From: Actinomycetes bacterium
Lineage (GTDB): Bacteria; Actinomycetota; Acidimicrobiia; Acidimicrobiales; Microtrichaceae
Assembly: GCA_024222295.1 (NCBI GenBank)
Contig: JAAEPF010000025.1
Span: 62,001 to 126,000, forward strand
Length of the DNA stretch: 64,000 nt
Direction of reading: 5' to 3'
This document shows, one piece after another, positions 52,312 through 64,000 of the stretch. The translations under genes and the position numbers were made by a program. Under the pieces are notes generated by a model. It was not told where the DNA came from. It did no database searches and worked only from the letters and a program-made list of their open reading frames with translations. The first letter of the stretch is position 1, and every line of letters starts with the position of its first letter.

Positions 52312-53421
52312 TCAGGTGGCGGCCCCACGCGAGCGCATCCACTGCAGGTATGACTCCATGAGGTCGTCGAGGTCGCCGTCGAGCACCTCGTCGGGGTTCG
52401 ACAACTCCAGACCCGACCGCAGGTCCTTGACCTGCTGGTACGGCTGCAGCACGTAGTTGCGGTCCTGGCTGCCGAAGTCGACCGCCGAATCCTCACCAGT
52501 GATCTCGGCGACCTTCTCCGCCTGCTTGCGCCGCTCCGCTTCGAGCAGCTTCGCCTTGAGCATCGTCATGGCACGGTCCTTGTTCTGGTGCTGGGACCGC
52601 TCGTTCTGGCAGGACGTCACGATGCCGGTCGGCAGGTGGGTGATTCGCACCGCCGAGTCGGTCACGTTGACGTGCTGGCCACCCGCGCCGGAGGACCTGT
52701 AGACGTCGATGCGCAGGTCCTTCTCGTCGATGTCGACGTCGTCGACGTCGTCGAACAGCGGCGTGACCTTGACCGACGCGAAGCTGGTCTGGCGACGGGC
52801 GTTGTTGTCGAACGGCGAAATGCGCACGAGCCGGTGGATGCCGTGTTCGCTACGGAGCCAGCCGTAGGCGTTGCGCCCCTTCATGATGAACTCCGCGGAG
52901 CTGATGCCCGCCTCGCCACCCTCGTTGACGCTGTCGAGCTCGAGGTCGAAGCCACGTCGCTCGGCCCAGCGGATGTACATGCGCAGCAGCATCTCGGCCC
53001 AGTCCTGCGCGTCCACTCCCCCGGCGCCGGAATTGACCTCGACGATCGCGTCGAGGTCGTCGTAGTCGCCGGTGAACAGCGCACGCAGCTCGAGCGAGTC
53101 GAAGTCGGACTCGAGTGATGCGAGGTCGGCTTCGATCTCGGCCTCCAGGGACTCGTCGCCCTCCTCGCGGGCCAGCTCTGCGAGCGTCTGCACGTCCTCG
53201 AGCCTTGACTGCATGCCCTCGAACAACTCGATGTCGTCGCCCAGCTCCGCGAACTCGCGCTGCAGCGCCTGGGCTGCATCGGCGTCGTCCCACAAGTCGG
53301 GGCGACCGAGCTCAGCCTCGAGCTGGGGCCGACGGGCCACGAGCTCGTCGACGCACAGGTAGCCCCGGGCCTCGGCGAGGCGCTCCTCGCGCGCGCTCGT
53401 GCGGGGGGTGAAATCCTGCAT
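52312..53421 (-). CDS. prfB: Peptide chain release factor 2
   Basis: 369 residues. Stop-codon motif SPF (202-204), GGQ (247-249) in SSGAGGQHVNVTDSAV, and the coiled-coil N-domain. It terminates translation at UGA and UAA. The reading frame is continuous from ATG 53421, so there is no programmed frameshift of the E. coli kind. GGAGCGGGG lies upstream. It lies 19 bp after secA on the same strand. Confidence 0.96.
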   Translation of the reverse strand: MQDFTPRTSAREERLAEARGYLCVDELVARRPQLEAELGRPDLWDDADAAQALQREFAELGDDIELFEGMQSRLEDVQTLAELAREEGDESLEAEIEADLASLESDFDSLELRALFTGDYDDLDAIVEVNSGAGGVDAQDWAEMLLRMYIRWAERRGFDLELDSVNEGGEAGISSAEFIMKGRNAYGWLRSEHGIHRLVRISPFDNNARRQTSFASVKVTPLFDDVDDVDIDEKDLRIDVYRSSGAGGQHVNVTDSAVRITHLPTGIVTSCQNERSQHQNKDRAMTMLKAKLLEAERRKQAEKVAEITGEDSAVDFGSQDRNYVLQPYQQVKDLRSGLELSNPDEVLDGDLDDLMESYLQWMRSRGAAT

Positions 53422-53440
53422 GCTCAGAGCCCCGCTCCGG

Positions 53441-56251
<2,811 letters not shown>

Positions 56252-56314
56252 AGCCAGACCACTCTACAGAGGGTCGGGCGCTGCCATTCACCGCAGATCG
56301 GCGACCCCTGAGCG

Positions 56315-56986
56315 ATGTCACGGGCGGGCCGTAGCCTCGCCGGCGTGCTCGACATGCTGTTTCCGCCCCGTTGCGTACTGTGCGACACCGCAGCCGGGCC
56401 GCTCTGCTCGAGCTGCGGCGCGAGCTTCCGGCCCCCTCCCGAGATGCCACTCCCGCCCGGAGTGGACCACCTGATCGCCCTGTGCGACTACGAAGGGGCG
56501 GGCCGCGACCTGGTGCTGGCGCTGAAGCGGGCCAACCGGCGCGTGGCGATCCCGCTTGTGGCCGGGGCCCTCGCGACCGGCGTCGCACCCACCGTCCGGC
56601 TCGCCGGCGAACGGTCCCGGCCCCTGGCGGTCACATGGGCGCCCACCACAGCACAACGGCGGCGGTCCCGGGGCTACGACCAATCGGAACTGGTGGCGCG
56701 GGAACTGGCCCGGCGGCTCGGCGCAGGCTGTGGCCGGCTGCTGCAGCGCCGCTCGGGCGCCCTCGAAGGAGCGTCACGGGCACAGCGCGTGGATGGAGTT
56801 CGATTCGTGGCCACCGTCGCCGTACCGCCGCGGGTGATGGTGGTGGACGACGTGGTCACTTCCGGTGCCACGATGTCCGCTGCGGCGGCTGCACTGCGCG
56901 CCGCCGGCTCCACCGAGGTCATCGCTGTCGCGCTCGCACGAGCCCGATCGCGAGGTGACCGGACCGCGGGCCGTCAAGCTTCGTAG
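56315..56986 (+). CDS. ComF-family phosphoribosyltransferase-like protein
   Basis: 223 residues. An N-terminal four-Cys zinc motif (PPRCVLCD, LCSSCG), then a phosphoribosyltransferase domain with RRRSRGYDQSELVARELAR and the PRPP loop VMVVDDVVTSGATM. ComF proteins are linked to DNA uptake in some bacteria, but in actinobacteria the role is unclear. Divergent from secA. Its end overlaps the convergent VOC gene by 13 bp. Confidence 0.87.
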   Translation: MSRAGRSLAGVLDMLFPPRCVLCDTAAGPLCSSCGASFRPPPEMPLPPGVDHLIALCDYEGAGRDLVLALKRANRRVAIPLVAGALATGVAPTVRLAGERSRPLAVTWAPTTAQRRRSRGYDQSELVARELARRLGAGCGRLLQRRSGALEGASRAQRVDGVRFVATVAVPPRVMVVDDVVTSGATMSAAAAALRAAGSTEVIAVALARARSRGDRTAGRQAS

Positions 56987-57360
56987 CTGCGCAACTCCAC
57001 GGTGTTGCCCAACGGATCGAGCACGTAGACCGACAGGCCGTCACCGCGGGCTCCCCAACGGCGGTCGGGCCCGTCCACCACCTCGAAGTCGGGATCCTGA
57101 GCGATCGCCGCAACGTCGCCTCCTTCGACCACAAGGCAGAAGTGGTTGAGGTTCTCACCGGTGCGCTCGGTGGGGAACACATCGATGATCGTGGTGTCGT
57201 CGATGCGTACCGACGGAAAGAACACCTCGCCACGCCGGAACTCCTCCACCCGTTCGGCCCTCAGCCCGAGCTTGTCCACGTACCAGTCGACTAGTACCAG
57301 GGGGTCCGGTGCGTTGACCACGATGTGGTCGATGCCGCTCACACTTCCCGACAGCGCCAT
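56974..57360 (-). CDS. VOC-family (glyoxalase/dioxygenase fold) protein
   Basis: 128 residues. VSGIDHIVVNAPDPLVLVDWYVDKLGLRAE and NHFCLVVEG with VYVLDPLGNTVELRSYEA give the two beta-alpha-beta repeats and the metal His, His and Glu. Function could be a lyase, dioxygenase or binding protein. GGGAGG lies upstream of the ATG. Divergent from the LLM gene. Confidence 0.8.
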   Translation of the reverse strand: MALSGSVSGIDHIVVNAPDPLVLVDWYVDKLGLRAERVEEFRRGEVFFPSVRIDDTTIIDVFPTERTGENLNHFCLVVEGGDVAAIAQDPDFEVVDGPDRRWGARGDGLSVYVLDPLGNTVELRSYEA

Positions 57361-57425
57361 GTCAGCCGACCTCCCCGACTACTGGATGAATGCCGAAACC
57401 TATCCGAGCCGCGCCGCACCCGGCG

Positions 57426-57431
57426 TAGGTT
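57426..57431 (+). promoter_or_regulatory. Leaderless -10 element of the LLM oxidoreductase gene
   Basis: TAGGTT with 6 nt to the ATG at 57438; the same hexamer and spacing precede the SDR gene at 59202. Confidence 0.5.
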
Positions 57432-57437
57432 CTGGCC

Positions 57438-58343
57438 ATGCGCTTCTCCGTGTGGCCCAGCCCCGCCCAGCCCGTTGCCGACTTCCTCGAGGTCGCCCGA
57501 CACGCCGACTCGACCGGGTGGGACGGCGTCTACGTGTCAGATCACTTCATGGGCGACGACGGTGGGTTCGGAGCGGTCGACGCGCCGGTGCTCGAGGCCA
57601 CGGCGTTGCTGGCCGCACTGGCCACGGCGACCACCGACGTACGGCTCGGCTCTCTCGTGTTCGGCACCACCTACCGGCACCCGGCAGTCCTCGCCAACTG
57701 GGCCGCTTCTGTCGACCAGCTCAGCGGCGGCCGACTGGTGCTCGGGCTGGGGGCGGGCTGGCAGGTGAACGAACACGCCCAGTACGGCATCCACCTGCCG
57801 CCGCTGCGCGCCCGGGTAGCCCGCTTCGCCGAGACGTGTGAGGTGACGAGGTCACTGCTGTGCGAGGCCGTGACCGATTTCGACGGCGACTGGTTCAAGA
57901 TGACCGGCGCGGTCTGCGAGCCCAAGCCCGCGCAGTCGCCCCTGCCACTGCTCGTCGGAGCCAAGGGTGACCGCATGATCGGCATCGCGGCGCGCTACGC
58001 GGATGAATGGAACATGTGGGGGCTTCCCGGTGCCATCGCCGAACGCACCGCCGTGCTCGAGGCCGCGTGCGAGCCGGTCGGCCGCGACCCCGCGTCCATC
58101 GCCAGGTCGACCCAGGCGCTGGTGCTGCTCACCGAGGACGACGAGGCAGCCTCGTCGTTCGTGAAGTCGATGGCACCCAGGGCCGCCCTGGCCGGAAGGC
58201 CCGAACAGATCGCCGAGGCTGCGGCAGAATACGACGCGGTTGGAGTCGACGAACTGATCGTGCCCGACTTCGTGATCGGGGTCGGCGCCCGGCGACTCGA
58301 GGCGCTGGACTCGCTGCTGGAGCAGTTCGCGCAAATGCGCTGA
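57438..58343 (+). CDS. LLM-class F420-dependent oxidoreductase
   Basis: 301 residues. Bacterial-luciferase-like barrel: GWDGVYVSDHFMG, TTDVRLGSLVFGTTYRHPAVLANWAASVDQLSGGRLVLGLGAGW are typical of the actinobacterial F420-type group, and PLLVGAKGDRMIGIAARYADEWN follows. It probably oxidises or reduces a substrate with coenzyme F420; the substrate is unknown. FMN use is the alternative. Confidence 0.85.
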   Translation: MRFSVWPSPAQPVADFLEVARHADSTGWDGVYVSDHFMGDDGGFGAVDAPVLEATALLAALATATTDVRLGSLVFGTTYRHPAVLANWAASVDQLSGGRLVLGLGAGWQVNEHAQYGIHLPPLRARVARFAETCEVTRSLLCEAVTDFDGDWFKMTGAVCEPKPAQSPLPLLVGAKGDRMIGIAARYADEWNMWGLPGAIAERTAVLEAACEPVGRDPASIARSTQALVLLTEDDEAASSFVKSMAPRAALAGRPEQIAEAAAEYDAVGVDELIVPDFVIGVGARRLEALDSLLEQFAQMR

Positions 58344-58347
58344 AGCG

Positions 58348-59202
58348 TCAGTTGCCCATCGTTCCCGGCAGGAAGGAGACCGACGGTGCCTCACCGGCCA
58401 CGATGCGTTCGGTGCGGCCGGTGGCCATCTCCATCCAGTCGGGGTGTGTGAACACCCAGCTGCGGCGCTCCTTGACCGCGCTCACAACCTGTGCCGCCAC
58501 CGCGGCGGGATCGAGACCACCCTCGATGAGGCCGGCCACGAGGTCGCGCATCCCCTCCAGTTCCGGCTGATCATCCTCCACGGCGGCCGGATCCAACGGC
58601 CGGTTGCGGTCGGCCTCGTGGATCCGGGTTCGCACCCAACCGGGGCACAGCACCGAGATACCGACCTCGGGGTGGGTCATCTCGAGCTCCACCGACATCG
58701 ACTCGGACAGCGTGACCACAGCATGCTTGGAGACGTTGTAGGGCGACATTCCCGGCGGCGAGGTGAGCCCGGCCATCGACGCGGTGTTGACGATGTGCCC
58801 GCCACCGGACTCGATGATCCTCGGGGTGAAGCTGCGAAGACCGTGGATGACTCCGTAGAGGTTCACTCCGAGCACCCAGTTCCAGGTGTCTATGTCGATC
58901 TCCCACGTGAGGCCACCGCCGGAAACACCGGCGTTGTTGCATGCGAGGTGTAGTTCGCCGAACTCGCCGATGGTGCGTTCCGCCAGGGCCTCCACCTGGG
59001 TGCCGTCACTCACGTCGGTGGCGACCGCAATCGCGTTGACGCCTTCGGAGCGCACCATCTCGGCTGTGTCCTCCAAGGGCCCGGGCTCGATGTCCGCCAG
59101 AGCCAGGTGCATGCCCTCCGCAGCGAACGCGACCGCCATCGCCCTGCCGATGCCGGATGCCGCACCGGTGATCACGCCTGTCTTGCCCGTCAGTTCTTCC
59201 AT
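58348..59202 (-). CDS. Short-chain dehydrogenase/reductase
   Basis: 284 residues. Cofactor motif TGAASGIG (about 13-20), CNNAGVSGG, catalytic Ser in TASMAG and YNVSK (Tyr-x-x-x-Lys). Asp after the second strand (LADIEP) suggests NAD. A C-terminal extension of about 40 residues is longer than minimal SDRs. Oxidises or reduces an alcohol/ketone, substrate unknown. ATG with TAGGTT (59209-59214) 6 nt upstream. Confidence 0.9.
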   Translation of the reverse strand: MEELTGKTGVITGAASGIGRAMAVAFAAEGMHLALADIEPGPLEDTAEMVRSEGVNAIAVATDVSDGTQVEALAERTIGEFGELHLACNNAGVSGGGLTWEIDIDTWNWVLGVNLYGVIHGLRSFTPRIIESGGGHIVNTASMAGLTSPPGMSPYNVSKHAVVTLSESMSVELEMTHPEVGISVLCPGWVRTRIHEADRNRPLDPAAVEDDQPELEGMRDLVAGLIEGGLDPAAVAAQVVSAVKERRSWVFTHPDWMEMATGRTERIVAGEAPSVSFLPGTMGN

Positions 59203-59208
59203 CGGCGC

Positions 59209-59214
59209 AACCTA
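59209..59214 (-). promoter_or_regulatory. Leaderless -10 element of the SDR gene
   Basis: TAGGTT on the minus strand, 6 nt to the ATG. Confidence 0.5.
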
Positions 59215-59243
59215 CCGCAGCGCCCTGTCGTGGGCAGAGTGCT

Positions 59244-59286
59244 CTGTTGGTGCTGGATCACGCATTGCGCAATCCAGCACCAACAG
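59244..59286. repeat. 15-bp perfect inverted repeat between ahcY and the SDR gene
   Basis: CTGTTGGTGCTGGAT (59244-59258) and ATCCAGCACCAACAG (59272-59286) with a 13-nt loop that itself contains CGCA-T-TGCG. It lies 26 bp after ahcY in its direction and could end the ahcY transcript, but no T-run follows. Confidence 0.7.
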
Positions 59287-59312
59287 AACGACGAGGAGGC
59301 GACCGAGGCCGC

Positions 59313-60755
<1,443 letters not shown>

Positions 60756-60784
60756 GGTTACTCCTCCTGCGCGGGCAAGCGCGG

Positions 60785-60826
60785 GTCAGACGTGTTGGAT
60801 GGCAGAACGGGCTGGGGTCGTCTGAC
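60785..60826 (-). promoter_or_regulatory. Hairpin in the ahcY leader
   Basis: GTCAGACG and CGTCTGAC pair perfectly across a 26-nt loop about 30 nt before the ahcY start. It does not match the SAH riboswitch consensus as I know it, but its place in the leader of a methyl-cycle gene makes regulation possible. Confidence 0.35.
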
Positions 60827-60929
60827 ACCGGGTACAGGGCAGCCCGCGAAGCTCCAGGAATTGTAGCTGCCGCGACGATTGTGGCCCAGATACGCATTCG
60901 GTGCCCGGAGGCCGCGCGAGGCTTGCCCG

Positions 60930-61832
60930 ATGAATCTCGACGAGTGGAGCCAGCGCGGCGACAGGGTGCCCGTCGGCGACGACAGCGTCTTCGTGGTCGA
61001 CACGCCCGCGGCAGAGCGTACCGATGCCGCGCCGCTGCTCGTGATCCACGGTTTCCCCACGTCGTCGGTTGACTGGGCGCCCGTACTCCCCCAGCTGTCA
61101 GCTCGCCGCCGGGTGGTGCTGTTCGACCTGCCGGGTTTCGGACTGTCCTCAAAGCACGACCGCCCCTATGGCATCGCCAGCGCCGCCGATGCGACCGCCG
61201 GCGTGCTCGAACAGACCGGTCTTCGGGAATTCGACCTGATCACCCACGACATGGGTGACACAGTCGGTGGCGAACTACTCGCCCGTGACATGGCGGGTGA
61301 ACTCACCGTCGACGGCAAGGCCGTGAGAATCCGGCACCGCATCCTCACCAACGGGTCGATCTACCTCGACATGGCCCAACTCACCGACGCCCAGCACATG
61401 CTCTGGTCGGCTGCCGATGCCAAGCTGTCCGCCGAGATCGGTCCGTCCGCCGAACAACTCGCCGTGAGCCTGCGCGAGACCATGGCTCCCCAAGGAACAC
61501 CGACCTCCAACCCCGGCCCCGAAGAACTGCTGGCCGCGGCCGAGTCAATCTGCCACGACGAGGGAGCGCTCCTGTTGCCGAGGCTGATCCGCTACCTGAG
61601 CGACCGGCGCGACAACGAGGAACGCTTCACCGGTGCAATCGAGAACCACCCCTCGCCGCTGTCGATCGTGTGGGGCGAGCTCGACCCCATCGCGGTGGTC
61701 GCAATGGCGCACAAGCTCGCGCAGCGTCGCACGGATGCCGGCCTGACGGTCCTGGAAGGCGTGGGGCACTACCCCACCATCGAGGCTCCCGGCGCTTTCA
61801 GCGCGGCGGTGCTGGGCCACCTCGACGACTGA
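60930..61832 (+). CDS. Alpha/beta hydrolase, haloalkane dehalogenase/epoxide hydrolase-like
   Basis: 300 residues. HGFPTSSVDWAPVLPQL carries the oxyanion motif, the nucleophile position is Asp107 in THDMGDTVG, the acid lies in WGELDPIA and the His in GVGHYP. Asp in place of Ser marks the dehalogenase/epoxide hydrolase branch, which forms an alkyl-aspartate intermediate. Natural substrate unknown. I chose ATG at 60930; the longer frame begins within the ahcY leader region. Confidence 0.82.
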   Translation: MNLDEWSQRGDRVPVGDDSVFVVDTPAAERTDAAPLLVIHGFPTSSVDWAPVLPQLSARRRVVLFDLPGFGLSSKHDRPYGIASAADATAGVLEQTGLREFDLITHDMGDTVGGELLARDMAGELTVDGKAVRIRHRILTNGSIYLDMAQLTDAQHMLWSAADAKLSAEIGPSAEQLAVSLRETMAPQGTPTSNPGPEELLAAAESICHDEGALLLPRLIRYLSDRRDNEERFTGAIENHPSPLSIVWGELDPIAVVAMAHKLAQRRTDAGLTVLEGVGHYPTIEAPGAFSAAVLGHLDD

Positions 61833-61865
61833 CCCTGCCTCGGCGCCGGGAGCCGTCGCGCACCG

Positions 61866-63932
61866 TCAGGGCGCGAGGTCGAGCGCCATCACATCAGCCG
61901 CCAGCCACTCGGCCACACGGCGCGACGCCGCGGGATCATCGAAGTGGCGACCATCGAGCGCCCGCAGTTCGAGCCCGTCGACGACCTGGGGGCACGGGTC
62001 GGCCGGGCACACCCTCGAGGAGAGGTCGACGGTGAGCACCCTCGGGTCGGCCGCGGCGACGGCCTCCAGCAGAGCGTTGAGGTGTCGGTTCCGCTCCACC
62101 TCCTGGGCGCCGACTGGCTGCTCGGCGCCCTCGACCACGTCGGGCAACAGCACCAGGGCGACCCGCGCTCCCCCCGAAGCCAAACGGTCGACCGCCTCGC
62201 CGTAGAGCCCTGTCATGACCGCGTCGAACCCGGGTGTGCCGAACGGATACCAGGTGCCGTCGACCTGCCGGTTGGTCATCTCCCAGCTCGACATTGCAAC
62301 GACCAGGTCGGGCGAGGCGGCCGACACGCCCTCGAGCTGGCGGCGCGGGATCGCGGCGTCACAAGCGCTCGTCATCTGCGCCACCCGGCCCTCCTCGTCG
62401 GTGGGGAAGCCGGTGACCAGGCCACATCCGGGCGATGACGCTCCGGCAAAGGCGACGCCGAGCGATCCGAGTACATCGCCGAAGTCATCCTGGAGGCTGC
62501 GGGCGATGGAGTCCCCCACGAACAGCACTCGGGATGCCGGAACCGCAGGGGGCGATGTAGTCGTCGGCTGCGGTGCCGGAACTCTGCCCGGGACCGTCGT
62601 CGGGGGATCCGGGGATGGCGATTCGGCAATGCTCGTCGGAGGTGACGGCGGCTCGACCACCTCGATGGGTCGCTCGTCCGAGGCGCGCTGCCAGGCGGGC
62701 TGTGCCGGGGCGCTGGCGGAAACGAGCAGTGCTGTGACGACGAGGCACACTGCGGCAGCGGGAAGTACCCGGCCGACCGTCCTGGTCGAGAAAAGGGATC
62801 CCAACCGCACCGGCCGCTCGAGCATCCGGAACGAGACCCAGGCCGCGCCGAGTGTGATCGTCAAGCGGACGGCCAGCAGCAGCCAGCCGTCGAGGCCGGT
62901 GCGAGCGGGTGTAAGCCAGAGGAACACCGGCCAGTGGATCAGGTACACGCCGTAGCTGATGCGACCCAGGCCGACCAGCGGTGCCACGGACAGCCCGGCC
63001 GCCAGCAACCCTTCCTGCGACGCTGCCAGGACCACCGTGGCCGTGGCGGCCGCCGTGAGCAGCAGTCCCCACGGGTACAGCCACGTGGCCGACACCGTCG
63101 CCGTGTGCACGAGGATCACGAGCGCAGTGAGGGCGACGGCGGCGCACGCCGCCAGGGCACGCCGCGCCCGCGCGCTGGCTACCCGCAGCTTCCGCGTCGT
63201 CGCGGCGGCCAGGACAGCACCCACGAGCATCTCGGCTGCCCGCGTGTCGGTTCCGAGGTATGCGCGGTCCACCGACACCCGGGCGAAGTGCCAGTTGGCG
63301 GCCGCAGAAGCCAGGGCGAGCGCGCCGAGCACCACGCCCACCGCCACAAGCGGATTGCGGAGCCGGGCGCCCGCTCCCCGATTGGCCAGCGTCAGCGCGC
63401 CGAGCACCACGAGGGGCAGCACCACATAGAACTGCTGCTCCACCGCAAGGCTCCAGAAGTGCTGGAGTGGGGAGGGCGCCGATACGGAAGCCCCGTACGA
63501 GGTGCCCTGCGCGATCAGGTGCCAGTTGAACAACTCCGCGATCGCAAAGGGCACGTCGAGGCGCAGGGACCGCAGCTGGGAAGCGGTCCACACCCCGACC
63601 ATGGCCAGCGCCAGCACCGCTGCCATCGTCATCCACGACGCCGGCAGGAGCCGCCGGAACCGCCTCGACCAGAACCTGCGCAGGTCCACCGAACCCCCGC
63701 CTGCCCACTCGCGCAGCAGCAGCGACGTGATGAGGAAGCCCGACAATGTGAAGAACATCGACACGCCGAGGAACCCACCCCCGAACCAGGCGACATCGCC
63801 GTGGTAGGCCAGCACGACGGCCACGGCCACGCCACGCAGCCCATCGAGCGCGCCGATGTGCCGGAGGGGCTCGATAGGCTCCTGGCCACCAGCGGTGGCC
63901 GTCTCGCGGGTGATGGCTGTCTGCACGCACAA
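61866..63932 (-). CDS. OafA/YrhL-type acyltransferase with C-terminal SGNH domain
   Basis: 688 residues. The N-terminal acyltransferase-3 domain (about 28-390, 10-11 spans) has LDGLRGVAVAVVLAYHG and FFTLSGFLITSLLLREW with RRFRRLLPAS; a Pro/Thr-rich linker follows, then an SGNH domain with LFVGDSIARSL (near 470) and DGRHFDD near the end. These proteins move an acetyl group across the membrane and onto surface sugars or peptidoglycan. TTG at 63932 is preceded by GGGGG; GTG at 63926 is an alternative start. Confidence 0.88.
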   Translation of the reverse strand: MCVQTAITRETATAGGQEPIEPLRHIGALDGLRGVAVAVVLAYHGDVAWFGGGFLGVSMFFTLSGFLITSLLLREWAGGGSVDLRRFWSRRFRRLLPASWMTMAAVLALAMVGVWTASQLRSLRLDVPFAIAELFNWHLIAQGTSYGASVSAPSPLQHFWSLAVEQQFYVVLPLVVLGALTLANRGAGARLRNPLVAVGVVLGALALASAAANWHFARVSVDRAYLGTDTRAAEMLVGAVLAAATTRKLRVASARARRALAACAAVALTALVILVHTATVSATWLYPWGLLLTAAATATVVLAASQEGLLAAGLSVAPLVGLGRISYGVYLIHWPVFLWLTPARTGLDGWLLLAVRLTITLGAAWVSFRMLERPVRLGSLFSTRTVGRVLPAAAVCLVVTALLVSASAPAQPAWQRASDERPIEVVEPPSPPTSIAESPSPDPPTTVPGRVPAPQPTTTSPPAVPASRVLFVGDSIARSLQDDFGDVLGSLGVAFAGASSPGCGLVTGFPTDEEGRVAQMTSACDAAIPRRQLEGVSAASPDLVVAMSSWEMTNRQVDGTWYPFGTPGFDAVMTGLYGEAVDRLASGGARVALVLLPDVVEGAEQPVGAQEVERNRHLNALLEAVAAADPRVLTVDLSSRVCPADPCPQVVDGLELRALDGRHFDDPAASRRVAEWLAADVMALDLAP

Positions 63933-64000
63933 CTATCATCCCCCACAACCGCGCAGCCGTCTCAGCAGGCATTGGCCTCCGGCGGCGCCGAGGCCCGTAG

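Noticed and set aside
60756-60929. SAH or SAM riboswitch before ahcY
   Set aside because: The leader lacks the conserved core strings of these classes as I know them; only a simple long-range hairpin is visible.

Overview
The window is GC-rich, densely coded DNA with many GTG and TTG starts. It looks like a chromosome segment from an actinobacterium, most likely a free-living aerobic lineage near the Acidimicrobiia; the class is an inference from gene content, not from a marker gene. Supporting signs are the mec-cysM-murI-MBL-rph-rdgB gene order (known from mycobacteria, recalled from memory), secA-prfB-ftsE-ftsX, an LAXTG-type sortase substrate, an F420-type LLM oxidoreductase, a DUF2236 oxygenase, and many leaderless promoters of the form TANNNT followed by 6 nt and the start codon.

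Layout. 1-6.5 kb: a cell-surface polysaccharide locus (sugar C-methyltransferase cut by the window edge, small sortase substrate, DUF4012 protein, Alg14/Alg13-like glycosyltransferase, Wzz-like protein, Wzy/ligase-like polymerase). 6.5-18.7 kb: housekeeping genes (DUF2236 oxygenase, glutaminyl cyclase, RNA m5U methyltransferase, rpe, clpP, tRNA-Leu(UAG), purU, D-threonine-aldolase-like enzyme, rdgB, rph, MBL phosphodiesterase, murI, cysM, mec, smpB). 18.7-26.4 kb: exported lipoproteins, a subtilisin-like protease, two paralogous D-aminoacylase-type amidohydrolases and a fatty acid desaturase. 26.5-43.1 kb: metabolism, transport and signalling (GH65 phosphorylase, CopC-CopD, MFS exporter, carotenoid oxygenase, ABC exporter, nitroreductase, MBL hydrolase, D-Ala-D-Ala dipeptidase, PAS-PAS-GGDEF-EAL protein, BAAT-like thioesterase).

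43.1-46.7 kb is the most unusual part: a membrane protein/winged-helix regulator pair behind overlapping palindromes, a frameshifted lipoprotein gene, a collagen-like exported protein, and a family of short repeats that includes two hairpins with compensatory stem changes, one of them directly behind the tmRNA gene ssrA. 46.8-64 kb: amidohydrolase, thioredoxin-like protein, SGNH hydrolase, the secA-prfB-ftsE-ftsX block, comF-like gene, VOC protein, LLM oxidoreductase, SDR, ahcY, a haloalkane-dehalogenase-like hydrolase and an OafA-type acyltransferase.

The strongest leads are: (1) mec and cysM present without cysO between them; (2) the covarying hairpin repeats and the diverged 111/113-nt duplication near ssrA; (3) an in-frame UGA inside the ssrA tag region; (4) a tRNA-Leu with G at T-loop position 55; (5) two start-site architectures, leaderless TANNNT-N6 and leadered AGGGGG. 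No CRISPR array, insertion sequence, integrase or rRNA gene was seen.
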